Positions 53,370-63,173 of a stretch of DNA of 64,000 nucleotides are shown piece after piece (the first letter of the stretch is position 1; each line of letters starts with the position of its first letter). Both the position numbers and the translations under genes were made by a program. The DNA is from Calothrix membranacea FACHB-236 (GTDB lineage: Bacteria; Cyanobacteriota; Cyanobacteriia; Cyanobacteriales; Nostocaceae): NCBI RefSeq assembly GCF_014696315.1, contig NZ_JACJPX010000015.1:55620-119619 (forward strand), read 5' to 3'. The notes beneath the pieces were generated by a model. It worked only from the letters and a program-made list of their open reading frames with translations, did no database searches and had not been told where the DNA came from.

Positions 53370-54551
53370 TTAGAGCGTCTGAATGCGGATCTCCGTGATG
53401 AACCAAGCACTATTAGTGAAAATGTTGCAGCTCACATCATTTAGAAATGCCCAGAGTCGTTGCTCCGTGCCTACGTAGACAAAAACGCTTTGTCCGGCAA
53501 ACAGTGAGACATTGTCAATATATTTGATATAGGTGCGCTTAGACCCTGCTGGAACTGGATAAACTGTTCCCGGCGATTTTTCTCCATCACCAGATCCCCG
53601 CAGACCTGGTACAAAGTAGTCATCACGGATCTCTACGCCTAAATCGGGATCTGACCAGTTCCAGAGTAGACCTGTTGATAAAACTTCGCGGGTTTCGGCT
53701 TCGTATTCTGACCAACCGAATTCATCTTTCGTGGAGATGCGGTGCTGACAGAGTGAGCATTCCATATCAATCTCAATCCGGAGAATACCGTTTTGCGGGG
53801 TGGTGTAACCCAGCAAAAAGCCATTACCCCGAATCATTTGCAGAATATCTACATTGCTAGCACTTTTGTTTTGTGCCCAGACACAACTACCTGTCCGACC
53901 GATTTCCGGCCAAAGGTAACTTTGGTCGCGTCTGACCTTCCCGGAACCCGATGCATAACTAAACGCATTGCGATCCCACCAGCCATACCCCGGACGATAT
54001 ACGGCCAAGGCACTAGCCGCAGGGGCAGGCATAATAGGTGCTTGAACTGTATCAACTACATCAGGAGTAATTTCAACTAATTTTGAGAGCGGTGGGTCGA
54101 TAATTCTTTTGAATTCCTCGATCGTCTCAGCATTGAGTTTCTTCAGGGCATCTAGCTTCTGCGTGGGGACATTCGGAACTGCGGTGAATCTCTCCATCTG
54201 AGCCGTCAGTTGCTGTAATGGAGCATCGCCGGGTGCGGACGGATCTTGATCAGGAAGGTCGGGTTGTCGATGCTTCATCATGAATTCTTGCAACCGCTGG
54301 CTGTCTTCTACCCCCAGAAGTTCACTCCGTAATTTCAGATAGGTTGATTTGAGATCTTCAAGAGCGCGTTGGATCGCTGCATTTTTTCTCTGTCTGCGGG
54401 TATCGGTGTTTACTAGAGCCCGTTCTACTTGTTCCATTTGGATACCTTGCGGTAGTTGTTGTGGATCGACAAAATACCGTCTCTGTTTAACTGATTGCAT
54501 CGCGTTAGTTTGAGATGTGGGTAGGGCTGGTTGAGTCATAGAATTCTCCAT
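53370..54551 (-). CDS. Orphan protein of unknown function between direct repeats
   Basis: A protein of 393 residues with no signal peptide or membrane segment. Residues about 30-105 are helical and charged (VERALVNTDTRRQRKNAAIQ, LKSTYLKLRSELLG), probably coiled coil. A proline-rich linker follows (about 100-115). The C-terminal ~210 residues look globular, rich in Trp and Tyr, with an isolated CSLC pair (near MECSLCQHRIS). I do not recognise the family. The gene stands alone on the minus strand, flanked on both sides by 62-bp direct repeats, so it may have been acquired or duplicated as a unit. Confidence 0.65.
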   Translation of the reverse strand: MENSMTQPALPTSQTNAMQSVKQRRYFVDPQQLPQGIQMEQVERALVNTDTRRQRKNAAIQRALEDLKSTYLKLRSELLGVEDSQRLQEFMMKHRQPDLPDQDPSAPGDAPLQQLTAQMERFTAVPNVPTQKLDALKKLNAETIEEFKRIIDPPLSKLVEITPDVVDTVQAPIMPAPAASALAVYRPGYGWWDRNAFSYASGSGKVRRDQSYLWPEIGRTGSCVWAQNKSASNVDILQMIRGNGFLLGYTTPQNGILRIEIDMECSLCQHRISTKDEFGWSEYEAETREVLSTGLLWNWSDPDLGVEIRDDYFVPGLRGSGDGEKSPGTVYPVPAGSKRTYIKYIDNVSLFAGQSVFVYVGTEQRLWAFLNDVSCNIFTNSAWFITEIRIQTL

Positions 54552-55140
54552 GTTGATGAATATGTTGCTTTTGTGTTGTCAGAACCGATGCTGATGATCT
54601 TGTGAATGTATTGTTGTAACAGTTGCAGCAAGTATTTCTGAACCATCACGACTGACACCTCGCGCGCGAAAGGGCGATCGCTCATGAGGAAACTGCGTTC
54701 AGCATTGCCCTAACGCCCCTGTTTTTATATCTGTCGTGTTACAAAGATTGAAGAGCGCACTCTACTCTACTAAGTAATCGCACAGAATTATTTACACATG
54801 AGGTTCTAGTCTGGATAAGGGTTTCATGTCTTAATTTTGTTTAACTACTGAATTTTTCTCCTTTTCTGTTTTTTTGCAACAAAGCTGTTTGAGATATCAA
54901 CAACTTTAGCGATGGTATTGAGTAAGGTAAATGTGGATAATTTAAGGAGTTTGGATTACAAAATTGAATGACAAAAAATATTAAGTAAGGTTACGTAAGA
55001 AAATTTAATGACAGTCATCTTTGGGAAACTAAGCAAGGTGCAGATTTCAGCAATTTAAATATTGTTTGGTAAAAAATCTGGAAAGTGAAAAATTCAGGCT
55101 GTATCTCAAATCATAAATAGTTGTGATTCAGACCTGAGCA
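54552..55140. other. Intergenic region, AT-rich, holding the right direct repeat
   Basis: Apart from the 62-bp repeat at 54672-54733 no gene or clear hairpin is visible. It holds the promoters of the orphan gene (minus) and of the AAA cassette (plus). Confidence 0.4.
54672..54733. repeat. 62-bp direct repeat, right copy
   Basis: Partner of 53276-53337, with about nine mismatches over 62 bp. It begins with a HIP1-containing GGGCGATCGCTCAT and ends TTTTTATATCT. Confidence 0.65.
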
Positions 55141-56604
55141 ATGGACTTTGAAACAGCATTCAAAATATTAGATGCAGCAGTTGTTGCCCAGACTAAAAGA
55201 CATTTGAAAGATATTGAAGTGGCAATACTCCGCTATTCTTGGCAAGGAAAGAAATATGATGAGATTGCCCAAACTCATGGTTACACTACAGAATACCTAC
55301 AGCATGATGTTGGCCCTAAGCTATGGCAGATGTTGTCAGAAGCAATTGGGGAAAAGGTTAGTAAAAAGAATTTTCAGGCAGCATTAGAGCGTCAGCGGCT
55401 TTCACGTACTGCTGCTTCACCAAAGCAGTTAGAGGCAATTTTTCACTCTCACAAGCTGATGTCAGATTCACCATTAAAAATGGAGAAGATGACAGCAAAT
55501 AACTCAGTTTCTCCAACAAATAAAGAAGTCTTACTAACTGTTAACACAAATGAACGCACTCAACTAAATGCAGAACCAGAATTTCCTGTAGGACAAGTTC
55601 CTCTGGCTTCTAATTTTTATGTTGAACGTCCGCCAACTGAAGAGCGCTGTTATCACGAGATTTTGCAGCCAGGTTCTTTAATTCGCATCAAAGCACCTGG
55701 ACAGATGGGCAAAACTTCGCTCATGGCAAGAATTCTCGATGAAGCCAGAAAGAATGATTGCCAGACAGTATCGTTGAGCTTCCATTTAGCAGATAAAGCA
55801 GTTTTTACTAGCTTAGATACATTTTTACGCTGGTTTTGTGAAAGTGTAGGTAGGAAGTTAAAGCGGCTTCAGCAGTTAGATGATTATTGGAGTATTTATG
55901 GTAGTAAAGATAAAACTACCGCTTATTTTGAAGAGTGTATATTAGAAGAAATCGACACTCCATTAGTAGTGAGTTTAGATGGAGTCGATCGCATTTTTCC
56001 CTACCCTGACATTGCCGAAGACTTTTTTAGCTTGTTACGCGCTTGGTATGAGTATGCCAAATATGGCGATCGCAGCAGCGAACTCTGGAAAAAACTTCGG
56101 CTAGTTTTGGTACATTCTAAAGAGGTTTATATTCCGCTAAATATCAATCAATCTCCGTTTAATGTCGGCTTGAGCGTTGAATTACAAGAGTTTAGCCCCG
56201 AACAAGTCCAAATTTTAGTTGAGCGTCATCAGGGGCTAAATTGGACTGATACTCAAGTTAAACAACTGATGGACATGGTAGGAGGACATCCCTATTTAGT
56301 CAGGTTAGCTCTTTATCACGTCCAACACCAAGACATCACGCTTGAACAATTGTTACAAACAGCCCCAACAGAAGCGGGAATTTACAGCGATCATCTTCGA
56401 GGACATTTGTGCAATCTCGAACCTCATCCCAATTTAGCAACAGCTTTTACCCAAGTTGTGAACAGTTTAGTACCCATAGAAGTAGACTCGGAATCAGCGT
56501 TTAAACTACACAGTATGGGACTAGTTGTATATTGTAATGAAAACAAAATAATGCCACGTTGCGATTTGTACCGCCAATATTTTCAAAATCGCCTTAGTTA
56601 TTAG
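55141..56604 (+). CDS. HTH plus AAA-like ATPase protein (vWA-MoxR-associated N-terminal domain)
   Basis: A protein of 487 residues. Residues 1-85 are the helix-turn-helix-like N-terminal domain found on many cyanobacterial signalling ATPases (MDFETAFKILDAAVVAQTKR; GYTTEYLQHDVGPKLWQML; GEKVSKKNF). A linker leads to an AAA-like (AAA_35, STAND-related) NTPase: FYVERPPTEERCYHEILQPG, Walker A APGQMGKTS (about 185-193), Walker B LVVSLDGVD, and a C-terminal helical part with GGHPYLVRLALYHV. It lacks WD40 or TPR repeats. It is followed 86 bp downstream by a second AAA-like gene fused to CHASE2. The role is probably signalling; the partner and output are unknown. Confidence 0.83.
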   Translation: MDFETAFKILDAAVVAQTKRHLKDIEVAILRYSWQGKKYDEIAQTHGYTTEYLQHDVGPKLWQMLSEAIGEKVSKKNFQAALERQRLSRTAASPKQLEAIFHSHKLMSDSPLKMEKMTANNSVSPTNKEVLLTVNTNERTQLNAEPEFPVGQVPLASNFYVERPPTEERCYHEILQPGSLIRIKAPGQMGKTSLMARILDEARKNDCQTVSLSFHLADKAVFTSLDTFLRWFCESVGRKLKRLQQLDDYWSIYGSKDKTTAYFEECILEEIDTPLVVSLDGVDRIFPYPDIAEDFFSLLRAWYEYAKYGDRSSELWKKLRLVLVHSKEVYIPLNINQSPFNVGLSVELQEFSPEQVQILVERHQGLNWTDTQVKQLMDMVGGHPYLVRLALYHVQHQDITLEQLLQTAPTEAGIYSDHLRGHLCNLEPHPNLATAFTQVVNSLVPIEVDSESAFKLHSMGLVVYCNENKIMPRCDLYRQYFQNRLSY

Positions 56605-56690
56605 AGAAGATGGAGAGTGTAGGGAGATGAGGGGACAAGGAGACAAGGGGAAATAACAAACATCAAACACCAATGACAAATGACTATTGA

Positions 56691-59045
56691 ATGTACAAAT
56701 ATCAAGTAGGAGGAAGTCTACAAATTGATGCTCCCAGTTATGTGCAGCGCCAAGCCGATCGCAATTTTTATGATGCGCTCAAGGCTGGGGAATTTTGTTA
56801 TGTTTTTAACTCGCGACAGATGGGTAAGTCTAGCTTGCGAGTGCAAACAATGCGTAAGCTGCAAGCAGAAGGTATTGCTTGTGGTGTTATCGATATTACA
56901 GCGATTGGGAGTCAAGATATTACTCCTTCTGAGTGGTATTTGGGAGTACTGCGGAGGCTGGCGCGTAGCTTCATCCCTAAATTCAAAGTATTAAATTGGT
57001 GGAGCGATCGCACTGGACTGGCACCTGTACAATGCTTGAGTGAGTTTATTGAGTCAGTGTTGCTGGTAGAAGTGTCTGAAAATATTGTAATTTTTGTAGA
57101 TGAAATAGATAGCATTCTCAAATTAAACTTCAAGGATGATTTTTTAGCTTTAATTCGGTCTTGCTATAACAAACGAGCCGATAATCCAGATTACCAGCGC
57201 TTAACTTTTGCATTGCTAGGGGTAACGACTCCCTATGATTTAATTCAAGATAAACACCGAACACCTTTTAATATTGGTCGAGCAATTGAACTCAACGGTT
57301 TTCAATTATCGGAAGCTCAAACATTGGCTGAGGGATTAATAGGTAAATTTGCTAATCCGCAGATAGTTTTACAAGAAATATTAGCTTGGAGTGGCGGTCA
57401 ACCTTTTCTAACTCAGAAGCTTTGTCAGTTAGTTATCAACTCTGGCTCTATTATTCCCCGTGATGACGAAGCAGAGTATGTTGAGCAAGTGGTGCGATCG
57501 CAAGTAATTGCAAATTGGGAATCTCAAGATGAACCGGAGCATCTGAGAACAATTCGCGATCGCCTTTTTTGTCGATGCATCGATGCAAATGGCGTTTTGA
57601 AAAACGAACAGCGCATTCAGAAGTTGCTGAAGGTTTATCAGCAAATTTTAAAAATAGGTCAAATCACAGCAAATAACAGTCCTGAGCAAATGGAATTGCG
57701 GCTATCAGGATTAGTAGTCAAGCAACAGGGTTTTTTAAAAGTTTATAACCGCATATATGCTGCTGTTTTTAATCAAAATTGGCTTGATAAAGCCTTATTG
57801 GGCTTAAAATTAGTTGAAGCATCACCTCTACCAAGGAAGCACCGTTTTCAAACTGTGCTGATATTAAGTGTAATTGTCACAGCCTTAGTAATAGGAGTAC
57901 GGCATTTAGGACTATTACAAACTGCGGAGTTAAAGGTTTTTGATCAACTGCTGAGGTTGCGTCCTAGCGAACAACCAGATTCTCGCCTTTTAGTAGTTGC
58001 GATCACGGAAGATGATTTTCAGCTACCAGAACAGCAAGATAGAAAAGGCTCGCTATCAGACCGCGCACTCGCTTTACTTGTGCAGAAACTCGAAAAATTC
58101 CAACCACGAGCCATTGGCTTAGATATTTATCGTGATTTCCCGGTAGATTCCAAGGAAGCATCTCTAGCTGCTTGGATGCGGCGCAGCGACAACTTCATTG
58201 CTATTTGCAAAGTCAGCGAACCTCAGATTAACGAACTAGGTGTTTCTCCTCCCCCAGAAATTCCTCTAGAACGTCAAGGTTTTAGTGATTTTGTCAAAGA
58301 CAGCGATGGTATTCTCCGCCGCCATCTGATTGCGATGAAACCAGGCGAATCATCCCCTTGTACTACGCCTTACGCCTTCAGTGCTCAATTGGCATTTCGT
58401 TACTTACAAGCAGAGGGTATCTCTGCGAATTACACCAAAAACAAGGAGTTGCAAATTGGCAAAGTTGTATTTAAGCGTTTGCGCTCGCACATGGGTGGTT
58501 ATCAACAATTGGATGACCAAGGCTATCAAGTCTTGTTGAATTACCGTTCGTTTAATTCTCCTTTAAAGGCTATAGAGCAAGTTACGTTAAAAGATGTGCT
58601 TAGTGGTGCGATCGCTCCTCATAAAGTGAAGAATCGTGTCGTACTCATCGGCATTACTAACCAAAGTGCTGGTGATTATTTTCCTACACCTTACTCTAAT
58701 AACCAAAAGCAAGAAATGCCAGGAGTTATTGTTCATGCTCAAATGGTGAGTCAAATTCTCAGTGCTGTTTTAGATGGGCGAACCCTGTTGTGGGTTTGGC
58801 CTGTTTGGGGTGAGGTTTTATGGATATTTTATTGGTCTATTTTTGGAGGAATATTAGCATGGCGCATTCGTAATTTATTGCTTTTAGGAGTAGTGGGAAT
58901 TGTTGTAATAGTGGTGATATCTGCAATAAGTTTTGTTGTGCTTTTGAAAGGTATTTGGATACCGCTAATTCCTGCTGCTGTACCTTTTATAAGTAGTAGT
59001 AGTGTAGTAGTAATTGGGAAATTAACCGCCGATGGAAGAGGATAA
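56691..59045 (+). CDS. AAA-like ATPase fused to a CHASE2 sensor
   Basis: A protein of 784 residues. The N-terminal cytoplasmic AAA-like domain (about 1-380) has [20 protein letters not shown], a Walker A variant NSRQMGKSS (40-48), Walker [13 protein letters not shown] (about 133) and a [15 protein letters not shown] helix. A transmembrane segment (about 389-409) leads to an extracytoplasmic CHASE2 domain (about 410-695; [49 protein letters not shown]). About three C-terminal membrane helices follow, and no output domain. The ATPase is therefore the likely output. The gene lies 86 bp after the HTH-AAA gene and 44 bp before a DUF928 gene. Confidence 0.88.
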   Translation: MYKYQVGGSLQIDAPSYVQRQADRNFYDALKAGEFCYVFNSRQMGKSSLRVQTMRKLQAEGIACGVIDITAIGSQDITPSEWYLGVLRRLARSFIPKFKVLNWWSDRTGLAPVQCLSEFIESVLLVEVSENIVIFVDEIDSILKLNFKDDFLALIRSCYNKRADNPDYQRLTFALLGVTTPYDLIQDKHRTPFNIGRAIELNGFQLSEAQTLAEGLIGKFANPQIVLQEILAWSGGQPFLTQKLCQLVINSGSIIPRDDEAEYVEQVVRSQVIANWESQDEPEHLRTIRDRLFCRCIDANGVLKNEQRIQKLLKVYQQILKIGQITANNSPEQMELRLSGLVVKQQGFLKVYNRIYAAVFNQNWLDKALLGLKLVEASPLPRKHRFQTVLILSVIVTALVIGVRHLGLLQTAELKVFDQLLRLRPSEQPDSRLLVVAITEDDFQLPEQQDRKGSLSDRALALLVQKLEKFQPRAIGLDIYRDFPVDSKEASLAAWMRRSDNFIAICKVSEPQINELGVSPPPEIPLERQGFSDFVKDSDGILRRHLIAMKPGESSPCTTPYAFSAQLAFRYLQAEGISANYTKNKELQIGKVVFKRLRSHMGGYQQLDDQGYQVLLNYRSFNSPLKAIEQVTLKDVLSGAIAPHKVKNRVVLIGITNQSAGDYFPTPYSNNQKQEMPGVIVHAQMVSQILSAVLDGRTLLWVWPVWGEVLWIFYWSIFGGILAWRIRNLLLLGVVGIVVIVVISAISFVVLLKGIWIPLIPAAVPFISSSSVVVIGKLTADGRG

Positions 59046-59089
59046 ACGCCGATAAAGAAACGCTATAGATTAATTTACCTTTATTAATT

Positions 59090-59851
59090 ATGAATTACAA
59101 ATCAAGAATTAGTATCAAACTTGCTGGCGCGAGTGCTTTAATATCATTTTGCTTCACAATAGTACCAACACAACTAGTAACATCTCAGATTGCTGGAACG
59201 GAGATTTTTAACGCACCACCTCCACCACCTGATATTAATGCACCCGGTAATCGTACAGCAGGAGGAAAGCGCGGCTGTACGATTATGCAACAACAGATTG
59301 CTACATCTCAAGAAAAGCTGCTCACAGCTTTAGTTCCGGTTTCTCAGTCTCCTAATGCAGAATTAGTTTTTGGATTAACAACTATCTCTCATCCCACTTT
59401 CTGGTTTTACGTTCCTGCTACAAACACAGCTATGGCAGAGTTCGTGCTACAGAATGAAGCAGGACAAACTGTATACCAAAGTCCTGTTTTATTATCTGGG
59501 ACACCAGGGGTTGTTAGCCTCTCTTTGCCATCAACAGCTACTGCGTTAAAAATTGGCGATCGCTATCATTGGTATTTTAATATTTACTGCAATCCGCAAC
59601 AACCACCTGTTTTTGTTGATGGTTGGATTAAAAGAATCGAACCCAACACTGCTTTGAAAAGTCAGTTAGAAAAAGCGACACCAAAGCAGCGCGTTACTCT
59701 TTATGCTAATCATGGTATTTGGTACGATTTAGTAACTGCTTTAGCCGAACTTCGTCGCCTAGATCCAAAACGTAATGATTGGGCTAATATCTTGCAATCT
59801 GTTGGTTTAAATGACATTGCTTCAGAACCGATAGTAGATTGCTGTCGTTAG
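59090..59851 (+). CDS. DUF928 exported protein
   Basis: A protein of 253 residues. A signal peptide (about 1-32; ASALISFCFTIVPTQLVTSQ) precedes a proline-rich stretch and the DUF928 domain: RTAGGKRGC, LTALVPVSQSPNAELVFGLT, HPTFWFYVP, YHWYFNIYCNP and DGWIKRIEP. An ending WYDLVTALAELRRLDPKRND is typical. DUF928 genes in cyanobacteria often sit beside CHASE2 or FHA/TPS-type surface-protein genes. Two cysteine-rich spots (GCTI and VDCC at the end) may form a disulfide. It is the third gene of the cassette, probably periplasmic, and could be the ligand-binding partner of the CHASE2 protein. Confidence 0.87.
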   Translation: MNYKSRISIKLAGASALISFCFTIVPTQLVTSQIAGTEIFNAPPPPPDINAPGNRTAGGKRGCTIMQQQIATSQEKLLTALVPVSQSPNAELVFGLTTISHPTFWFYVPATNTAMAEFVLQNEAGQTVYQSPVLLSGTPGVVSLSLPSTATALKIGDRYHWYFNIYCNPQQPPVFVDGWIKRIEPNTALKSQLEKATPKQRVTLYANHGIWYDLVTALAELRRLDPKRNDWANILQSVGLNDIASEPIVDCCR

Positions 59852-60818
59852 TTATAACCTAATACGCTTGGGTTAAGCTCATTAGCGATTGATTTGTCAC
59901 TTATTAAAAAAGCCAGATCAATTGGGGGATTCTCCCCCAAACCCCCGATTGGGTGACGGTTGCGTCCCCCAAACCCCCTCCAAAATTATTGTTCTGTTTT
60001 TTTGTTGAGTAAGAGGCTATTTATAAAGTAAATATTAAGTAGGGGAGCCACTGCGTTGCGCGGGTTCCCCGCGTTGTAGCAAGTGGCATTGTGTTACTGC
60101 TGTGCAAGGATTTCGGACTTAGAGACAATGAAATTTAGCCGTAACGCACCATCTTTATCGATGCGTTAAGCTATCGCTAACGCATCCTACAATTTAAGGT
60201 TTACTTTATAAATTATCTCTAACTAATACAGCACGGCATAAATAAACAATAAAGGTATAGCTAGCTTAAAAATTAAACGCAGCAGATTGCAAGCTTGGTA
60301 GTTACAGATTATTGTAGGGTCACCTATATAGTGAATTTTAATAATTCACAAGATAGTTAAAAATATTGGTTCATTAAAGGTGCAACAAATAATAAGTAAT
60401 ATATGCAAAAATAATGGGTATTCACCAAAGGTAGGTAATCAAAATAGGTGTATTAATAAAGGAAAGGGGAAAGGATAAAACTTTTAGAATTTACCTTTTC
60501 CCCTACAAGAATTTATATAGTTCAATTTAATCAAGCTGGCTTAATTAGATATTTGAATCTATATATAATTCATTCCTTACCAATCCTGTTTTTATTTTTT
60601 ATCTAATTGTCAAATTATGCTCTCAATTTTTTTCCTGAAACTGTCTATTTTTAAATTTAGTAACCAAATTAGATATCACAGTGATTTTAAGTTGCTACTT
60701 AGTAGTAAAAAAATTTACTGTGAACAGTGAGTTAATGTGGAATTTTGAATTTTTGATTGCCAAGTAAATCTTCTATATTCTCCTCATAATTTTATATAGT
60801 TAAAATACCTCAGCCAGC
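59852..60818. other. Long intergenic region with repeats
   Basis: It contains a GGGGGATTCTCCCCC hairpin with CCCCCAAACCCCC-type tracts (59920-59990), MITE copy B (60012-60220), a TACAGCACGGCATAAATAAAC motif (about 60228) like the one near 18550, and a further 570 bp of AT-rich DNA with no supported gene. Confidence 0.45.
60012..60220. mobile_element. MITE, copy B (reverse orientation relative to copy A)
   Basis: The left end is AGAGGCTATTTATAAAGTAA; the right end is the reverse complement of AGAGATAATTTATAAAGTAA. Internal GGTGCGTTACGGC and GATGCGTTA-type inverted repeats match copy A in the opposite sense. It carries an extra palindromic insert near 60045-60085 (GCGTTGCGCGGGTTCCCCGC) that copy A lacks. 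Confidence 0.65.
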
Positions 60819-61487
60819 TTATCTCTTCTTAGATTGTGAAGAATTTCGGTGCGGAGGCATATCTGCTTGTAATTCTTGTCTACCATTGGTGACAATTCGC
60901 AACATATCTTTAAGATCCTGCTCAATGCCTTCTAGGACACTATCAGCATATTGATCGGCCCCATTTTCAATTTCTTGAGCTTGGGCGATCGCAGTTTGTC
61001 GCATTTCCTCTAACTCTTGCATACAAGCACGCTGTTTTTGCTCAATTTCAGCCAATGTCTCTTGCATTAGAGCATCACATTCTTGTTGTACTTGCCTTCT
61101 TAGCTGTTCAGCTTCTCGCTCTGCCTGCCTGATAATATCGCTTTCAGCTAAAATTTGTGCCCGTTTAGCTTGGGCGGCTTCAACAACTTGCTGTCCGTAC
61201 TCTTCTGCTTCTAGAAGAATTTCCTCTTTTTGGTCGAGGAGCATTGCTGCTTCTTGAAAGACAGCGGGTAAAGAAACCCTGATGAAATCTAACTGTTCTA
61301 GCAGCTTTTCCTCGTCTACTAAGGTGCGTCCAGTTAGGGGAATTCGCAAGCTAGAAAGAATAATTTCCTCTAGTCGATTGAGTTCCTGCAGAATATCTAT
61401 ATTTCCCGCTCCTTCGGTATATTCTTGAGGGGCGTGATTGTTTCCGTTGTGATTGGGTTCAACATTTGAGAGTTGTGGTTGTAGCAT
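60819..61487 (-). CDS. DivIVA-like coiled-coil protein
   Basis: A protein of 222 residues. The N-terminus includes [20 protein letters not shown] and then [21 protein letters not shown] long heptad-rich helix (about 95-190; [35 protein letters not shown]) follows. Annotated homologues are called DivIVA-domain or ATP synthase subunit B-like proteins; the role in division or envelope organisation is only inferred. Its start lies inside coaD: the two share about 91 bp in different frames. Similar overlap-linked pairs occur in Nostoc relatives as far as I recall. A later start would remove the overlap but cut conserved N-terminal residues. Confidence 0.75.
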   Translation of the reverse strand: MLQPQLSNVEPNHNGNNHAPQEYTEGAGNIDILQELNRLEEIILSSLRIPLTGRTLVDEEKLLEQLDFIRVSLPAVFQEAAMLLDQKEEILLEAEEYGQQVVEAAQAKRAQILAESDIIRQAEREAEQLRRQVQQECDALMQETLAEIEQKQRACMQELEEMRQTAIAQAQEIENGADQYADSVLEGIEQDLKDMLRIVTNGRQELQADMPPHRNSSQSKKR

Positions 61488-61948
61488 TGGTATATTTCTA
61501 GGGCAATGTGTGGGGGAACGAGATGATCGACAGAGCCACCAAACCTTGCAATCTCTTTTACCACACTACTACTTAAAAAACTATACTCATTTGAGGTTGC
61601 CAGAAAAACAGTCTCTATCTGAGTTGATAGTGTTTTATTAGTATGAGCCATCTGAAGTTCAATTTCAAAGTCTGAAACAGCTCGCAAACCCCGTAATAAC
61701 ACTTGAGCTTGGCGCATTTGGACGTAATTGACCGTTAAACCATCAAAGCTGTCTACATCTACATTGGGTAAATGTTGCGTAGATAGCCGAATTTGTTCTA
61801 GCCTTTGCTGCACGCTAAACAGTGGTGTTTTATTGGGGTTACGCAGAACAGCTACAATTACCAGATCAAACAGCCGACTACCGCGCTGAATGATGTCCAG
61901 ATGTCCCAATGTGATGGGGTCAAAGCTACCAGGGTAAATAGCAATCAC
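61397..61948 (-). CDS. coaD: Phosphopantetheine adenylyltransferase CoaD
   Basis: The fourth enzyme of coenzyme A synthesis, joining 4'-phosphopantetheine and ATP to give dephospho-CoA. 183 residues against the usual ~160. It has [14 protein letters not shown] (the T/HxGH nucleotidyltransferase motif), [19 protein letters not shown] and the second ATP motif [14 protein letters not shown]. The extra ~22 residues at the C-terminus (after LEIYQCYN) lie where it overlaps the DivIVA-like gene and are probably unconserved. Confidence 0.96.
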   Translation of the reverse strand: MIAIYPGSFDPITLGHLDIIQRGSRLFDLVIVAVLRNPNKTPLFSVQQRLEQIRLSTQHLPNVDVDSFDGLTVNYVQMRQAQVLLRGLRAVSDFEIELQMAHTNKTLSTQIETVFLATSNEYSFLSSSVVKEIARFGGSVDHLVPPHIALEIYQCYNHNSQMLNPITTETITPLKNIPKEREI

Positions 61949-62384
61949 AATCTTAGATACATCAAAGTTATGTAGGTGATTATATCGGAACCTGCTTCCA
62001 AACTTTTGAGTATGATAAAACTACTAGTTTTTAAAAGAAGTTATTGCTACTCAGTACTTACTATAAACTACCTATATCAGCATAAGAGGAAACTTTTGTT
62101 TTATTTATATAAATACGCTGTGATTGTTAAAATTATTTGCATAATGAGGAAATAGGCAATAAGGAATAAAAGTATACTGAGTTTTTGCAAAAATCAAATA
62201 TTAGCGATATGTGCTTTAATATTTTGTCAAACTCGCTTTTCCCAGTGTTTCTTTATAACAAAAGTGAGATGCATATTTAACCTAAATAAGTATCTTTTAG
62301 CTCTTTAGTATTTTTGGACACACTAAATATTTACCTTAAATAGTTCTAATGAAGGATTTTAATATTAATAGACAAAAGGTATAA
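61949..62384. other. AT-rich intergenic region upstream of coaD
   Basis: About 435 bp, strongly AT-rich, without recognisable genes, hairpins or repeats. It contains the coaD promoter on the minus strand. Confidence 0.4.
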
Positions 62385-62525
62385 ATGAAATATAGAAATA
62401 TGAGATTTTTTGTTTGGTTGTTTTATTTTCCAATACCTAAACTAACTTTAATAATTATTTTATTTTTTCCTTATCTAAACTTTGTTTTAAACAAAAATAT
62501 ATATAATACTTTTCAAAGTAACTAG
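62385..62525 (+). CDS. Possible 46-residue membrane peptide
   Basis: ATG at 62385 with AAAAGGT about 5 bp upstream, stop TAG at 62523. The peptide starts MKYRNMRFFVWLFYFPIPKL and continues as TLIIILFFPYLNF, a single hydrophobic helix. It is not supported by homology I know. In DNA this AT-rich, Phe/Leu/Ile codons arise easily, so it may be chance. Confidence 0.22.
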   Translation: MKYRNMRFFVWLFYFPIPKLTLIIILFFPYLNFVLNKNIYNTFQSN

Positions 62526-62586
62526 TAAAAATTTACGTTTATTGAATTAAATTTTTCACATTCAAAAGATTATAGGGATGAAACTA

Positions 62587-62847
62587 ATGACAGATATTAA
62601 CAGAGAAGAATTGCGGAAATTTATTTATCCTCAAAGTCGTTATTACGGTTCTTTTAAACCGGAAACTTTAGTATTTAATACTAACTTGCAAGAATTTGCT
62701 CAAAGAGTTGGCTATATCAGTGTTTTAGAAACATCAGGGAAACTATCAGGAGAAGAAGCCTACAGTCAGATTAAATTACTGTGGAAGCAGTTAAAGCACA
62801 GCAAAAAAGAATTGGGTATTGGTGAACAAAAATCAGATGCTAGTTAA
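62587..62847 (+). CDS. Small conserved cyanobacterial protein
   Basis: About 86 residues from the ATG at 62587, preceded by AGGG with a 9-bp gap. An ATG three codons upstream (62578) touches the same AGGG and is less likely to be used. The sequence includes REELRKFIYPQSRYYGSFKP, NLQEFAQRVGYISVLETSGK and EAYSQIKLLWKQLKHSK. It is soluble and helical. I recall short proteins with FIYPRSRYYG-type starts and L-x-x-F-A-x-R-V-x-Y as a family limited to cyanobacteria (a DUF, possibly DUF7219), without function. Confidence 0.7.
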   Translation: MTDINREELRKFIYPQSRYYGSFKPETLVFNTNLQEFAQRVGYISVLETSGKLSGEEAYSQIKLLWKQLKHSKKELGIGEQKSDAS

Positions 62848-63173
62848 TTAAAACTCTCAGATAATGAGCATTAAATTTGCATAATTAAGGTGGGTAATAT
62901 GCCTGATTATGCAAATTTTGCTGATACATTCCCTGCTTTTTTCATAAATGAGTTTAGGAGGCAGTTCGGTGGACGGGGTTCCCTGCAACCGTGCAACTTT
63001 CGTCAGCAAATGTGGACTGTAAACCCTTTTAACAGATGGGAGAAAGTGTATTTTATACCTTATAGCTTCTGCTTTTTTTAGTGATTTTCGGATAATTCCT
63101 ATTACAGTTCTGGTAGTAAAGAATTCTCCAATTACTAAATTAATAGCTGCAAATTGAACGCATAACATTTAAA
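62848..63173. other. Intergenic region, no gene supported
   Basis: About 325 bp between the small conserved gene and the Crp-type gene, which converge. A minus-strand open frame of about 100 codons exists but has no start context or family resemblance. A GGACGGGGTTCCCTGCAACC stretch near 62970 resembles dispersed repeat sequence. Confidence 0.35.

Noticed and set aside
62857..63168. 103-codon minus-strand open frame upstream-adjacent to the Crp-type gene end
   Set aside because: No recognisable domain or ribosome-binding site, and it lies in a convergent intergenic region with repeat-like sequence.
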